Below, in pieces: positions 22,526 through 36,090 of a stretch of DNA of 64,000 nucleotides; position 1 is the first letter of the stretch, and every line of letters begins with the position of its first letter. Position numbers and translations under genes: made by a program. The stretch comes from Channallabes apus (Eukaryota; Chordata; Actinopteri; Siluriformes; Clariidae). Where the stretch lies: positions 23,845,301-23,909,300 of the forward strand of contig CM060109.1 in assembly GCA_030522415.1 (NCBI GenBank), given 5' to 3'. A model generated the notes under the pieces. It was not told the origin of the DNA and did no database searches. It was given only the letters and a program-made list of their open reading frames with translations.

Positions 22526-23326
22526 TATAGTTTCTACATATGATTGTTATGTAGTACAAATGTGATTCTTTTATGTACAGTAGGAGCACTTTTAGGTTGA
22601 TAATAAAAAATAAATCTGCATCTGCAACACTGCTTTGCCTGTTAATAATTATAGACCACAAAAAAGTGCATGTAAGGAAGCTCATGAGGCTCTTGTGGCT
22701 AAAAGCTTTAAAGGGGACATAATAAAAGGCATTATTGTTGCTACAGTAAGGCTTCAGATGTTGCATTGTGCGTAATAGATAGTTATTTGGGTGGTACTAT
22801 TGACTGATTTATGTGTTTCTTTCTATTTTTATATGTGTGTGTTCTTTTTTTTTTACTAAAACCATAGCTTAGTTAAACGTTTATACTTTTCTTTGACTCC
22901 TGACCGTCTGGAGTCTTTAGAAATGGAGGTTTTCTAATAAGTACAGTATATTTTCAATTCTAGCTGATGTTTAGGGCATCGATGTGTAGTAAATGGTAAT
23001 TCCTCTGATGTATTTGGTGCAGCCATGATGGACGATGAGCAGGAAGGGAGATTGACAGCTCTCTGGCGGGGGAGTAGGGGCAGCTGCCAGGGCACTGCTG
23101 CTGGGGTATTAAGGCCTGATGGCAGCATGATTAGGGGCCATTAGAGGTGAGAGTAAGGGGGCGGCAAGGGACGCAGGTGCACCAATGCCAGCTATTACCC
23201 AGAATTCAGTGGGGTGGAGCGCAAAAACACACCTGTGGTCTCCCGTTGGCACACTGTCACACTGCACACCCCCTCATCTCTCTCCTGCACATTAATACAC
23301 ACACTGATAAACAAGCTAATACTCAG

Positions 23327-23361
<35 letters not shown>

Positions 23362-24349
23362 ATATGTGCTTTTTCATCTCATCCTGTTCACCTCACTGCC
23401 ACTCAATCCAATGTGATATTTTCATATTTTACATTACCACAGACTTTGCACCATTAGCTGCCGGTAAAATATTTAAAATAATTAACTTATAATATTTACA
23501 CTATCCAAGATCTCATCTTTAAACATTACAATAAACTAACTATAGACACTAACTGGCTAATGTAGTTTAGTTATCTGCTTTCTATACCCTGAAAACATTT
23601 ATGATTATGAACTATGGCAATGAATGAGCATCATGAATCCCTGTTCTGGGATAAGTAGCTGAGCTAGTGCACTCAATTAAGGTCATAAACCTGACACACT
23701 GAGATGGAGAGAAATGTGAGCTGCGGTGATGGCCTCCCCGGGGACACCAGGCTAAAGCAGGGCATCTGTCACTGGCCTGTATCAGAGTGTCGTACGCCGA
23801 CATTAATGCACTAAACAACAACACTCACATAAACACCCCCCTCCCCCCCTCCCCCCATTCGAATAAGCACTCATGAGCAAACATTCAATTACCCCAACCA
23901 TGCAAAAACATTATAAATGTCTTTATTTGATGACATTTGGTGCTCTCAATTAGCATCACAAACAATTTTTAAATAGCTTTGGACATACACAGGAAGACTT
24001 ATGTTCTATGTTTCGAAATTTGGAAGATAGTCTCAAAGCAGAGAACATGCTGTAACTTTAAAGTGTAACCAAATACATATAATCTTTCATACATCCATAC
24101 ACGAGAAGATCCTTGTAAGTAGTTCAGGTATCCGATAAACAGGAATGTTCTGTTCGGGCAAAGGTGTTGACTTTCCCATGGGAATATCGTACATAGTTTG
24201 AGAAACAACATAGTAACTCTATAAGCCATTACAGTATATAGATTTTAAATGAGTTATAGTAATAATGTAATATATTCATTTAGACCTGTGCAACCTGACA
24301 AATATGACAAATGAATATAAAAATACTTAGACATATTAAGTATATGAGC
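22526..24349 (+). other. Gene-free stretch with CT microsatellite
   Basis: No gene seen. It includes a GC-richer segment (23000-23280) and a CT repeat (23329-23360). A further repeat-poor block at about 23620-23830 may be conserved non-coding DNA. Confidence 0.45.
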
Positions 24350-24351
24350 TA

Positions 24352-25965
24352 CAGCGGTGTGAAAAACTATTTGCCCCCTTCCTGATTTCTTATTCTTTTG
24401 CATGTTTGTCACACTTAAATGTTTCTGCTCATCAAAAGCCGTTAACTATTAGTCAAAGATAACATAATTGAACACAAAATGCAGTTTTTAAATGAAGGTT
24501 TACGTTATTAAGGGAGAAAAAAAAACTCCAAATCTACATGGCCCTGTGTGAAAAAGTGATTGCCCCCCTTGTTAAAAAATTACTTAACTGTGGTTTATCA
24601 CACCTGAGTTCAATTTCTGTAGTCACCCCCAGGCCTGATTACTGCCACACCTGTTTCAATCAAGAAATCACTTAAATAGGAGCTACCTGACACAGAGAAG
24701 TAGACCAAAAGCACCTCAAAACCTAGACATCATGCCAAGATCCAAAGAAATTCAGGAACAAATGAGAACAAAAGTAATTGAGATCTATCAGTATGGTAAA
24801 GGTTATAAAGCCATTTCTAAAGCTTTGGGACTCCAGCGAACCACAGTGAGAGCCATTATCCACAAATGGCAAAAACAGTGGTGAACCTTCCCAGGAGTGG
24901 CCGGCCGACCAAAATTACCCCAAGAGTGCAGAGACAACTCATCCGAGAGGCCACAAAAGACCCCAGGACAACATCTAAAGAACTGCAGGCCTCACTTGCC
25001 TCAATTAAGGTCAGTGTTCACGACTCCACCATAAGAAAGAAACTGGGCAAAAACGGCCTGCATGGCAGATTTCCAAGGCACAAACCACTTTTAAGCAAAA
25101 AGAACATTAAGGCTCATCTCAATTTAGCTAAAAAACACCTCAATGATTGCCAAGACTTTTGGGAAAATACCTTGTGGACCGACGAGACAAAAGTTGAACT
25201 TTTTGGAAGGTGCGTGTCCCGTTACATCTGGCGTAAAAGTAACACAGCATTTCAGAAAAAGAACATCATACCAACAGTAAAATATGGTGGTGGTAGTGTG
25301 ATGGTCTGGGGTTGTTTTGCTGCGTCAGGACCTGGAAGGCTTGCTGTGATCGATGGAACCATGAATTCTACTGTCTACCAAAAAATCCTGAAGGAGAATG
25401 TCCGGCCATCTGTTCGTCAACTCAAGCTGAAGCGATCTTGGGTGCTGCAGCAGGACAATGACCCAAAACACACCAGCAAATCCACCTCTGAATGGCTGAA
25501 GAAAAACTAAATGAAGACTTTGGAGTGGCCTAGTCAAAGTCCTGACCTGAATCCTATTGAGATGTTGTGGCATGACCTTAAAAAGGCGGTTCATGCTAGA
25601 AAACCCTCAAATAAAGCTGAATTAAAACTATTCTGCAAAGATGAGTGGGCCAAAATTCCTCCAGAGCGCTGTAAAAGACTCGTTGCAAGTTATCGCAAAC
25701 GCTTGATTGCAGTTATTGCTGCTAAGGGTGGCCCAACCAGTTATTAGGTTCAGGGGGCAATTACTTTTTCACACAGGGCCATGTAGGTTTGGATTTTTTT
25801 TCTCCCTAAATAATAAAACCCCTCATTTAAAAACTGCATTTTGTGTTTACTTGTGTTATCTTTGACTAATAGTTAAATGTGTTTGATGATCAGAAACATT
25901 TTGTGTGACAAACATGCAAAAGAAAAAGAAATCAGGAGGGGGGCAAATAGTTTTTCACACCACTG
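24352..25965 (+). mobile_element. Tc1-like DNA transposon with IR/DR-type long inverted repeats
   Basis: A 1,614-bp element with TA duplications at 24350-24351 and 25966-25967. The inverted repeats are about 215 bp (24352-24569 and 25753-25965). Each contains the same motif twice, outer GTGTGAAAAACTATTTGCCC and inner GTGTGAAAAAGTGATTGCCC, the IR/DR arrangement of Sleeping Beauty-class elements. It contains one transposase gene on the + strand, broken by a frameshift and a stop. The high TIR similarity suggests a moderately recent insertion. Confidence 0.93.
24732..25747 (+). pseudogene. Tc1 transposase, broken (DD34E family)
   Basis: Starts at the ATG at 24732 (MPRSKEIQEQ) with the paired HTH DNA-binding region (YGKGYKAISKALGL). 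The first frame stops at 24882-24884 because bases are missing around 24866-24878. The reading then continues in the next frame through the GRPTKIT hook. Catalytic motifs follow: WTDETKVELF (first Asp), VMVWGCFA, and QQDNDPKHT (second Asp). Another stop, TAA at 25508-25510, separates this from WPSQSPDLNPIE (catalytic Glu). There are 34 residues between the second Asp and the Glu, as in Tc1. The C-terminus runs to GGPTSY, stop at 25745-25747. With one frameshift and one nonsense codon it cannot give an active enzyme. Confidence 0.93.
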
Positions 25966-25967
25966 TA

Positions 25968-28900
25968 TATATGTACACAACATAATATTATACATGCATT
26001 ATTAGTATATATTGTTTTCAAGTGAATACAACTGTTTATAAAGGTTCAGTCAGATACTCTGTGTTAAATGGTTGAACAGCAATTCTCCTCACAGGACACC
26101 ACTTAAATGCCATCACTGCCTCCCCCCTCAACCTGCGTGGGCTTAGTGGCAGGTGTGTGGAGCTGGGGTGCCTGTGGGAGCCCCGAGGCACCCACACCAC
26201 TCTGCCTACTACTGATGCTTTCTGACAACATGTACTGTTTGAAGAAAATGCTGCAAAATTCATTCAGGTCACGAAAAAAAAAAAAAAAAAAAAGATTAAG
26301 AGAGAATTGCTCAGATGCCATCCTGAAACCAAAGAGCTAATAAGTTCACATGTAGGGTTATGCACTTGTTGTTAGGTGATATCTTATAGGAACGCTTTCT
26401 CTAGAGAAATTATGTTTTCTATTTTATATATTTTGAAAAAATGATACGTACAGCAGTGAAGTTTTGAGTTCTTTCAATATTCTGTGTAAATATGAATCAG
26501 TCGTAATTCATACCTTTATATGCAGTGACACACACACTCTATGAATGATTGACCCTCTGAGACGCTACAGTATCTTAAACTGGTCTCTCTCTAGGTATTA
26601 ACTGCTGGACGTGACTGCGCGGACTTAAGTGGTGTCACTTATTGGCTCCACGCTGGTGGACTTATTAAAGAATCACTGGTCATGTCACTCTCTCACTCAT
26701 CAGATCCTCTCATTCTCTATCAGATATTTAACTGAAGCTAAAATAAACACTAAGCACTGTTAGCTAAAATAAACAAAAAACTCTTAAAGATTTACTTTAC
26801 AGAAATGGCATGTATATTAATAAGCATTTAAGAAATATCAAGAAGATTTCTTCTCTAATTGAATGTCTTGGGTGCTGTAAACTAGATTTGTGCATGTTAT
26901 ACACACCAGGTCGTGAGCAGCACAGGGAGTGGCCTTTACACATACCATTTAAATTATCATCATAGACAGACAAAAAAAACACCCTCACACAAATATCTTT
27001 ATACAGTATTCAATATTTAATAGCAAGGCGTCACATAACAGGTTTCTTCCTCCAACACAACCTCATGCTGACGATGCAGCCCCAGTACTCCCCACAGCTT
27101 CCCTCCATACCCTCCATCCAGCTAACCGAGCCACTGTGGAATGAAGGTTTCGGGGGCTTTCAGGTTTCCCATCTATGTATAGCAGCCAAACATTGCCTAC
27201 AAGGCCACGTTTATGCGGACAGTTGTGGCCGATTGTGCCTTTTACAAACTGTGGGCCCCAGTGATTGTTGGTCACTAGCGACTGTACAAAAATAGAGAAT
27301 AATGATGGCCTTGGGGTTCATTGTGCCACTTCATGGTATTAAAGGTTTGAGTTGCACACAGGGCAAGAGACAGGCCACTCGTAAAAAAAAAAAAAAAAAG
27401 AAAGAAAAAAACAAGAATAACTCCAGCTTTTCTGGTCAACTCAATAATGCTTGTCCTGTTATAAAGAAGGGCTTTTTACACAACCTGGGTTTAACTTTTA
27501 GCTCTATAAAATTTTAATTGTGCAAAGTTTACAAACAAATCAAACGTACGATAATTCTACTTGGTGGTGGTGCTGTACAGTAGGTGTCACTCACACCGAT
27601 AGTGACTGAGATGAATGTATCATGCTCTCAACTCATAGGGGGTTGGGGTGGGGGTTTGTTTTCCCTCTTCCTGTCCTTTTTTTTTGTCTTTTTCAGAAGG
27701 GATTAATGTGTGACAGATAGTGGTTGGCTCCCAGGCCTGTATGTGTGTGTGCTTGAAATGCCACTGCTCTCTGACCCTTTAGCGGTTAATGGCTGTCAGT
27801 CAGTCATTAAGACAGTTGGAGTCATCAATATTAACTTTCACCATTTGGCCAAGAAAAGGGGAAGGTGAAGAAGGGCAAGGACGGAGGTAAGGACAATGAT
27901 TGTCACAAAATGGAAAAAAAATTAAAACATAAACAAATGTAGTGTAAAATTCAACAGTATACTTGAATGTGTGTTTCAAGTTCCAAGTTTTATTGACGTA
28001 TGCACAGTAAAGAAACATGTTCCCAATGAATGCCACAAAAGAAATAAGCATAAAATAGAATAAAAATATAGGTATAAAAAAAGGATATATATATATTTCA
28101 AAGAAAGAATTAAAATCAGAATATGAAAATCTGAAAAAAAATTATGTGTGTATGTGTGTGTGTATTTTTACATAACCATGTGTGGGCGGCTGAGCTGTAT
28201 TAGCTCACCTGTGGCACTCAGTACCTCCCATCCTCTCCGTCACGCTCAATTAGCCTCTTCTGAGCGCGTGCAGAGCTGCCTCTTCTACTGGCTGCCATTG
28301 GCTGATAGCCTCTGGAGATAGGATTGAGCTGCTGTCTCCTCTGCAGCCCCAGCATGCAGCTCTCTGTCTGAAGATGGCTGGATTGATAGCATTCACAACT
28401 ATAGCAGCAGTCTTTCATCTGCTGCACATCTCTCAATCCCACACCAACTACGTGCAAGAGGGAACAAGCATTGGACCGTGCCACCTCTTAAGAGGCTGCG
28501 ATCGGGCAGATGAAACGTTGGCATACGATATGAAGACATTCTGACGTACATATTAATATTGTAGTGAAATTCTGGTAACTGGAATGGTTCATACAGTATG
28601 AAGCAATCTGAGCGATTCCTATTAAGTGCAGTTATTTATCACATTTATATTGAAGGCTGAAAGCGATATGGCCACGATTATATCTGGATAATCTGAGAGC
28701 GAAATTTGGGTCTTACGTTTATGTAAAGCCTTCTCAACAAAACATTATCTCAGTCAACTGTAATTTTAACTTCAATTATAGTTTTGATTCTAGAATTCCC
28801 TCTGTAGCTGATATTTTTATTGACCCCAGTGGAACCTCTGTAGATCATCTGTTGCAGTGTGTTTGTGTATTTGTGTGTTAATGATGAATCAGTTTCCACA

Positions 28901-30351
28901 CTTCAGAATCAGTGGCCCAGGACGAGTTTAAGAATGTTAACCTTCTCCCTAATAGATGACCACTGGAACTGTGACTGTTCATTCAACACACACCATTATC
29001 TGTGAATTAATCATTTGCTCATGTGTTCATAGCACTTTCACTGAGGAAAATATGGAATCTAGTGCTTTTCTTGATCTTTTCACATCACTCAACGTCATAC
29101 CGCTTTATTTTTTATTTTTTCCCCTTCATTTGCAGTGCTTGATAATTGGTTAATGTTACACCCTTTCTTTGGGGTAAAAACTAAGTGTTCTTCATGTAGG
29201 TCTGCTCTTCCTTTTCTGCATGTCTGTAAACTTCACCACTGTTAAAGAGCTGATAACTCCTTATCCTAAACATCAGCACTTATCAGAATGGGGATAAATG
29301 TGGGATGCCCACCCTCCAGGGCAGAGTTCTCTCTCTCCTTGTTCCCCCGAGCCCCTTCTCCCTGTCCAAATCTATAATTGTGGTCTAATGGCTGTGTTTG
29401 AAGCTGATCTGGTGCATAAACAGGCGGAGGAAGTCTTTAGAGCCATAATCACTCTATTCCTCCTCTCTCCTTCGCTCTCCCTTGCTCTGCATCCCTCCCT
29501 CCACTTCTCTTGTTCGGCTCGATTAGGCCCCTGCCTCCCAGACAACTGCAAACAATTAGGCAAATTAGTGGCTCCACCATCACCATCAAGAGGCCTGCTT
29601 GTTTATAATTTAATCGAAGCGAATGTCAAAACAGTCAAGGCTTGAGAGAAACAAGATGTGTCCGTGAGATGAAATTTAAACTGCCAGCCAGTCCAAAATA
29701 TTAAGAGAGTTTGTTTAATAGGGAGACAGGAACATGAGAATAAGGGGGTAAGAGGTAGAGAACAATTAAAAAAAAAAAGCACTCAGCATTTTTTCACATT
29801 TGTATAAAGATGCAGTTCCTTTCAGTTTGCTTTTTCTCACACTCACACACACACAAGCATGTATTTGTACTTGCTTTTCTCATTCTTTCTCAGAACTTTA
29901 ATGGCACCAGAGATCATGTTGCTCCAAATAAGCTGAAGCTCAAAAACAACAAGTAAATGCAATGTTTACCAGGATCTTTCCACCCCAGTGAACAGGAGTG
30001 ACCTGGTGTAGAGGTAAAAGGGACCAAAAGAAATCAGTAAAATGATGGATTAACACTGAGCACAACAACTTTCCCAGCAAATACTGATAGATGAGAAGTA
30101 CAGAGTGAGTTTTTGAGTGTTGGGGCATCAGAAGTACATACAGTAGTAGTGAATGTCACTTTGTATATAACAGCTGCATCACCTGAATTGTATAAAGAAT
30201 ATCTGTTATAATGTAGGGCCAAATCACACCACCGTGTCACTGATCAACGGCATGTCCAGCAACATCTTATTCCGTATGGATACTCTACACTCTAAGGTTC
30301 ATTTTCATTCCCATAAAAACCCAAGCGGCACAGATCTGTGCCAGCAGCACA
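25968..30351 (+). other. Intergenic stretch, candidate regulatory blocks
   Basis: No gene seen. Poly-A runs lie near 26275-26293 and 27383-27399. A LINE-tail-like fragment (GTTTTATTGACGTATGCACAG) sits near 27990. Repeat-poor, balanced-composition blocks at 28195-28500 and 29370-29640 stand out from the AT-rich background and are candidate conserved non-coding elements. Confidence 0.45.
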
Positions 30352-30700
30352 GTCAAGTCAAGTCAAGTCAAGTAGGCTTTATTGTCACATCAACCATATA
30401 CTGTACAGTTAGTACACAGTGAAACAAGACAACGTTCCTCCAGGACCAAGGTGCTACATACAACATAAATTAACAAAAAATAACTAGCTAACTTAGAGAC
30501 CTAATTAGCTGGCTAGCTGGAAACTGTCTACATTTTCATAGAGAGGAGACAACGTAAAGTCTGCATGTGCACGTCCAAATGTGCAAACAAAAGACACATA
30601 GACAAAAAAATGACAAATAGAAAAATATATGAAAGGCGTCAGACATCAAATTGTGTATTTGTGTTTTCAAATATGTCAGGTAGAACAAAAGTTAACATTA
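30352..30700. repeat. Fish interspersed repeat beginning with AGTCA tandem
   Basis: Starts with four to five copies of AAGTC followed by GGCTTTATTGTCACATCAAC and a segment mentioning a GTACAGT...CAGTGAAACAAGACAACGTTC motif. This is the usual 3' end of a dispersed fish retroelement, read in reverse. Its far boundary is uncertain. Confidence 0.55.
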
Positions 30701-31526
30701 CCTTTATAGTGTGCAAAAAATGTAGAACTCTCAAATTGAGCTTTTTTTTTTATTATTAGGCCAAATAGGCATGTTTGTATGGGTAAAAATCAAATCAAAT
30801 TCAGTTTATCATATTGCCTAGGTTGTGCTGAAAAACAGTGCTGATGTCACTCTATACTGCACAATTCTGAACTTTATACTGTATATGTTTATTTAAAAAA
30901 AATTATAATTAAAAAAAAAAACAGCAAAACAAAAATTTAGTTTTAAGGGCTACATGTCTTTATTTGGTATCTACATTGAACCCTACAGTCAAATGATTAG
31001 TGAGAATTTGAATTAAAACAAGAAGTACCTCTTTAGAAAGCATCAAGAGAATCAAGAGTTAAATTACTAATAGAAGACAGAAAGAAAGAAAGAAAGAAGC
31101 AAACAAACACAACAAACAAGTCCAAGATGGTCCCATAAAGAAGAGGAAATGATTATTTAAAGAACAAATTTCCTGTGAGTGGTCGTGATGCTATAGCTAT
31201 AGAGAGCGGTGTTTAATAGGTAGATGGATGAGCATGGGGCAGGTGAGTTGAGAGCTTGGCTCCAGCACTAATGGCCCAGACAGACACACAGGCTCTACCT
31301 ATCAGCCTCCAGTCTGCATACAGCCCACGAGTATCAGCCCTCTAATTGGATCAGTGGTACGAATGTGATTACCGGCGGCGTATTTATTTACATAATAATT
31401 ATTACTGCCAGCTCCATGGTGCTAGAGGAGAGAGGGGGTGTATAGAGATGGTTCAACCCTGAACGTGTGTGTGGTGGGTGGATGGGTAGGTGGGGGTGGT
31501 CGATTGCGTGGGTGTATTGTGTGTGT

Positions 31527-31609
<83 letters not shown>

Positions 31610-32387
31610 AGGGACATGCCTCCACCCTCAGCACAGAGCTGATCTGATGGTATTATTCTATTAGTGCTGCAGTGTGAAGTTTGAAATGAGTTCTGATTGG
31701 ATTAGTTAACAGCAAGGACTAGATAGTGCAGAATGAGGTTAGCGCTCGCACGTGCAAGCAGGCAGCCCGAACACAGGCATGCGTAATTAGGCATCTGTCC
31801 AAGATAGAAACGCTGGACAGGTGCCAGTGCACAACAATAACACTTTCTATCACACTCATATAGGCACTCACAAAAAACACTCGCTTTCTATTACACTATT
31901 GTTTGACTGTTTCCAAATCACTTAAACCCAACATATATCACTGACAACTGAGATGTGTCTCATTAGATGACACCCACCCCCATCCACCCAACCCCATCTC
32001 CCCCAGCCCCATACACCCCAACCCAAACCTTCTTACCCACCTTGTCACTGACTGGGAACTGATGCTCTCTGAGACTGGTAGGAGTAAAATGGTGCTTAAT
32101 CACTGCATGCCCAAAACAGGCCATTACAGGAGCATTGAGATCTGGCATTACGTGGCGCCTGCAGGGCCAGAACAAACCACCTTTTGTTAATATCCCTCCA
32201 TTAATCAATCTTTATGTAAGCTACAAAACCAGAGGGCCTTGCAACTTGATAAATACCCTCCAAACAAAAACAATTTACTCACCTAGTCTAAACCAACCTC
32301 CCCTGGGTGCTTGTGTGTGTTCCTTTAGATTTATTTTGATATCTGTAGATATCTATGCATACATAAACACATGGTTAGCTTCATGGC

Positions 32388-32457
<70 letters not shown>

Positions 32458-33575
32458 TTAGCACAGGGTGGAACAGGAACTACACTCTATGGCTAAAGTG
32501 ACCCAGAGGAGCACTTGAGGTTGAACACTTGAATAGTGTCTATGGGGCAACAAAGCTGTAGGCATGGCTGTGTGTCATTCAGTGATGTGTGTGTGTCCTT
32601 TCCTCTATCGGCTCTACAGCTTCACAGAGCCAAATGCAATCCATCGAGCCTCCAATGAAATATCTAGCACACCTGCTGCTCTTGTGGGACTTACAAGTGT
32701 AATTTAATTAAACGTCTCAACCAGGGCATCATACTGTATGACCAATGACTAGGGAACACATTTATGCATTTATGCAAATAAATAAGTCAAAAAAGACAAT
32801 TTATCACACCTAGTCTAATATATTTTCGAACAGTGAGAGAGAAACCCACATGGGCTCAAGGAGAACATGCACAACTTGACACAGCTTTCAATGACCTTGT
32901 TGCATGCCGTGGGGCAGCAAAACTCTCACCCGCGCCATCCTGCCACCTAATGCAAATGCTAAAAGAAAAAACACTGGTAAATATATGAACATAGTATCTA
33001 CAGTATGAGTCTTTTCCTTTTTTCTAACATCTACAGTATTCATCCTCCTGATTCAAATTCCTTCGATTTTGTCCTTTTTACCTTGAACAGCCTAAATTTT
33101 CTGCCATCTTCATTTTTGTCCAACCCGTTCTCTCATTAGTGGCATTCTGTTCACTTTGTAATTCCACCCCCAACTCCACAACTCCCCCACCCCTTACCAC
33201 AGTTCTCTTTTCCTCCCCACTCTTCAGAGTGCCTAATGCTAGTGGTGGGATCTTCACAACAGATAACAGCACTAATTTCATTAATTATAAACCAATATGT
33301 TACTACAATCCTCCTGAGAATCTTGGCCCAACTCTGGCATCTGTGCACACATTGAGGAGGGAGGGATATCAAAATTGAGGGGTTTAGCCATGGTTAGAGA
33401 AGAGAGGAGGATGGGTATAAACTTCCTTGCCTGTCCTTGTCATTAGCAGCTACAAGTGTGACAATAACGATTTGAAAGTGCAGGTTATATGATATGTTAA
33501 ACCCTCTGTTGAAGCGTGATCTGCATAGAAGATCAAATTTATATAGCCATCATACACCTTGATATGTTTAATCCC
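30701..33575 (+). other. Intergenic stretch with two long GT microsatellites
   Basis: GT repeats at 31519-31607 and 32391-32457. A repeat-poor block at 31205-31400 rich in TAAT/ATTA motifs is a candidate enhancer. No coding sequence is supported; the long open frames across the repeats are artefacts of low complexity. Confidence 0.5.
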
Positions 33576-33935
33576 TCACTCACTCATCTTCTATACCGCT
33601 TAATCCTGTATTGAGGGTCGCGGGGAGCCTGGAGCCTATCTCAGAAAACGTAGGGCACAAGGTGGGGTACACCCTGAACAGGTTGCCAATCCATCGCAGG
33701 GCACACACACATACACACACTCACACACTCATTCACACTACGGACAATTTGGGAACGGCAATTAGCCTAATCTGCATGTCTTTGGACTGTGGGAGGAAAC
33801 TGGAGTACCTGAAGGAAACCCAACAAGCACGGTGAGAACATGCTCCATGCAAACTTCCACACAGAGGTGGGAATCGAACCCGGACCATGGAGGTGCAAGG
33901 CGACAGCGTTAATCACAAAGCCACTGTGCTGTCTG
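33576..33935. mobile_element. SINE-like fish repeat
   Basis: Contains the common fish dispersed sequence including CCATCGCAGGGCACACACAC, CTAATCTGCATGTCTTTGGA and TGGGAATCGAACCCGGACCA. It ends in GCCACTGTGC. The GGAATCGAACCC box on this strand is the reverse complement of a tRNA B-box, suggesting a tRNA-derived SINE whose head is at the high-coordinate end. Degenerate copy. Confidence 0.7.
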
Positions 33936-35019
33936 ATATGTTTAATATACATTTAAATTCTTTTTTTAATAATTAAATGCATTAAGTGTTAATAGGGAGA
34001 AAAACTTAAAACCTAAATATGGCTGAATGACTCCAACGCCAGCATCTGGGTATTGCCAGTAGTGTGTGAATGTATGCAAACTCCATGCACACAGACCCAG
34101 ACCGTTGCCCGTCTATCCTCATACTGTGGAATTATAAATAGCAAACCTACAATATGAACTAGTCACCTAATGTTAACTGGCTAAAACATATATTCCAGCA
34201 AGGGGAAAATGTTGCTCAGTTGTGATCTCACTGCACTGGCCCACAAGTGAATTTATTTGTTTTCTCAAAGGATGCATGCAGATCTGAAGTGGATGTTCAT
34301 GAGCTAGCCATAAATCTAACTAGCTAAAATACATTCTGGATAATAAATCGCATTTGGCCACTTCCACTGTTGTACTTTTATTATCCAATATGTGTACTCT
34401 GTTTATTTGAACTCATCTAGGTATTTTGCAATCCAGTTGATGTTCTCCATCCTGCTAAACACTATTTGTTGGATAATAGCTGGATATAGTTAGCCGTTTA
34501 GCTAAACCCACTGAGCAAAAACTATAGGACACAAATCAATGGAGAAACACACACACAAATGGCATTATAACAGTTAAAAGAAAGAAAATACACAAAAACA
34601 CTTACCCACTAGCCGGGACAACAATACAAATTCCACACCACAATGAGAATAAATTGACTTGCTGTCATTCACTACTTTTGTTCAAGAACAAATAAATTCC
34701 TTAGTTGTTCAGCAAGAAAAAGTTAATACTCCATCAGTACTGAATTCTTCCTACAGTTAACGTATTATATTGGACAGTCACCGTCAGATGATAATGCCTG
34801 TAGTTTGGACATGGTGGAGTTTCACACATCAAACCTGGCACATGCATTTCTAATGAAACCAACGTCCTTGACACTTTGCTGATTATCAACAGCTATTATT
34901 GTAGTTTTCAATAATGTGAGAGTAGCACACTGCATACAGTAAAATCATGCACTTTTTTTTTCTTTTGTGACTTGTCATTTATTTATTTATTTTTCAGTCA
35001 TTTATTGTTGTTGCCAAGC
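33936..35019 (+). other. Gene-free AT-rich stretch
   Basis: I see no coding sequence, no RNA gene and no clear repeat family here. Confidence 0.4.
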
Positions 35020-35178
35020 TGAAAAAAAAAACCCGAGCACAGTGTCAGCCATGATACAGCACCCCTGGAGAAGCAAGAGCTAAGGGCTTTGCTCAGGTGC
35101 CAAACAGTGGCAGGTTGACAGTCCTGGAGCGTGAACCCTCGATCTTCTAAGCAGCATTAATCACTGAGCCACTAGTGT
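35020..35178. repeat. Degenerate SINE-like fragment
   Basis: CAGTGTCAGCCATGATACAG, CTTTGCTCAGGTGCCAAACA and CACTGAGCCACTAG follow the layout of another common fish SINE family. Only about 160 bp remain. Confidence 0.5.
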
Positions 35179-35639
35179 CATTAGCTTTAGTTAAGGTATA
35201 ATCTTGGCATATAATTTATTAGTAATGTTGAATAACCAAAGCAATGTGTGTTTTATATATACTGAATGCGATGTCTTTTGCAGTAATTTCTCTACCACAG
35301 CAAAGTGATCCACAAATATGAATAGGCTGGCTGTTTTTTTTAATTGTACTTTAATTAACTGTGATTTTTTTTTAAATAATATTTTTATGTTGCAGTTAAC
35401 TGTCCAATAACATTTATGTGACCGTTACTGAACATTTTTCAGAGCTCATAAAATATTCCATTTTCTATTATGCACTATAAACATTTTCAAAGCATTATTT
35501 AACATTCAAATACAGCCAGGATTTGTGGCCAGGATGGAAAAAGGGTCCAAGTAAATTCCATAGCCAAAAGTACTGAAGTATTTTTTTAATTAAAAAAATA
35601 AATAATATTTTTTTTATTATTATTATATAACGACATATA

Positions 35640-36090
35640 CAGTTAGGTCCACGATAAACATTGGGACCATCACAAGTTATGATTTTAGCTGTCTACCACA
35701 ATCTATTGAAATTCAAATTAATCAGGTTTGTGTTATTGCTACATTACTTTAGAGAATAAAAAAAATGTACAGTTGATTTCAAATGTGGCATTTGCATTTG
35801 GAATATGTTGCTGTTAAATTTCAAAATTGTCCAAAACCTGTCACTGCTCATGAAGTAAAGAATCAAAACAAATTTTCAGAGAAATGGCAAAAATATTAGG
35901 TATGATCAAATCAACTATTTGGTACATTCCTAAAAAGAAAGTACTAACTTATGAGCTCACCAAAAGGCCCAGAAGATCATGAAACAGATGTGATGGAAGA
36001 CTGAGCTCTCTATGAGGTAGCCATACAGTATCTGTGTCAAAGTCAACAATCAAGTGAAATGTCTACCAGAGTAAATACAGAGGTTTATAA
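35640..36090 (+). mobile_element. Tc1-like relic, 5' half
   Basis: Begins CAGTTAGGTCCACGATAAAC right after TATA, like the terminal repeat of a fish Tc1 family. It continues through recognisable but decayed transposase 5' sequence (AAATCAACTATTTGGTACATTC; GTCAACAATCAAGTGAAATG). It carries several frameshifts and stops and ends abruptly near 36090. The same family resumes at 37672. Confidence 0.65.

Noticed and set aside
31422..31647. Frames of His-Thr or Cys-Val repeats on both strands
   Set aside because: Pure GT microsatellite translation.
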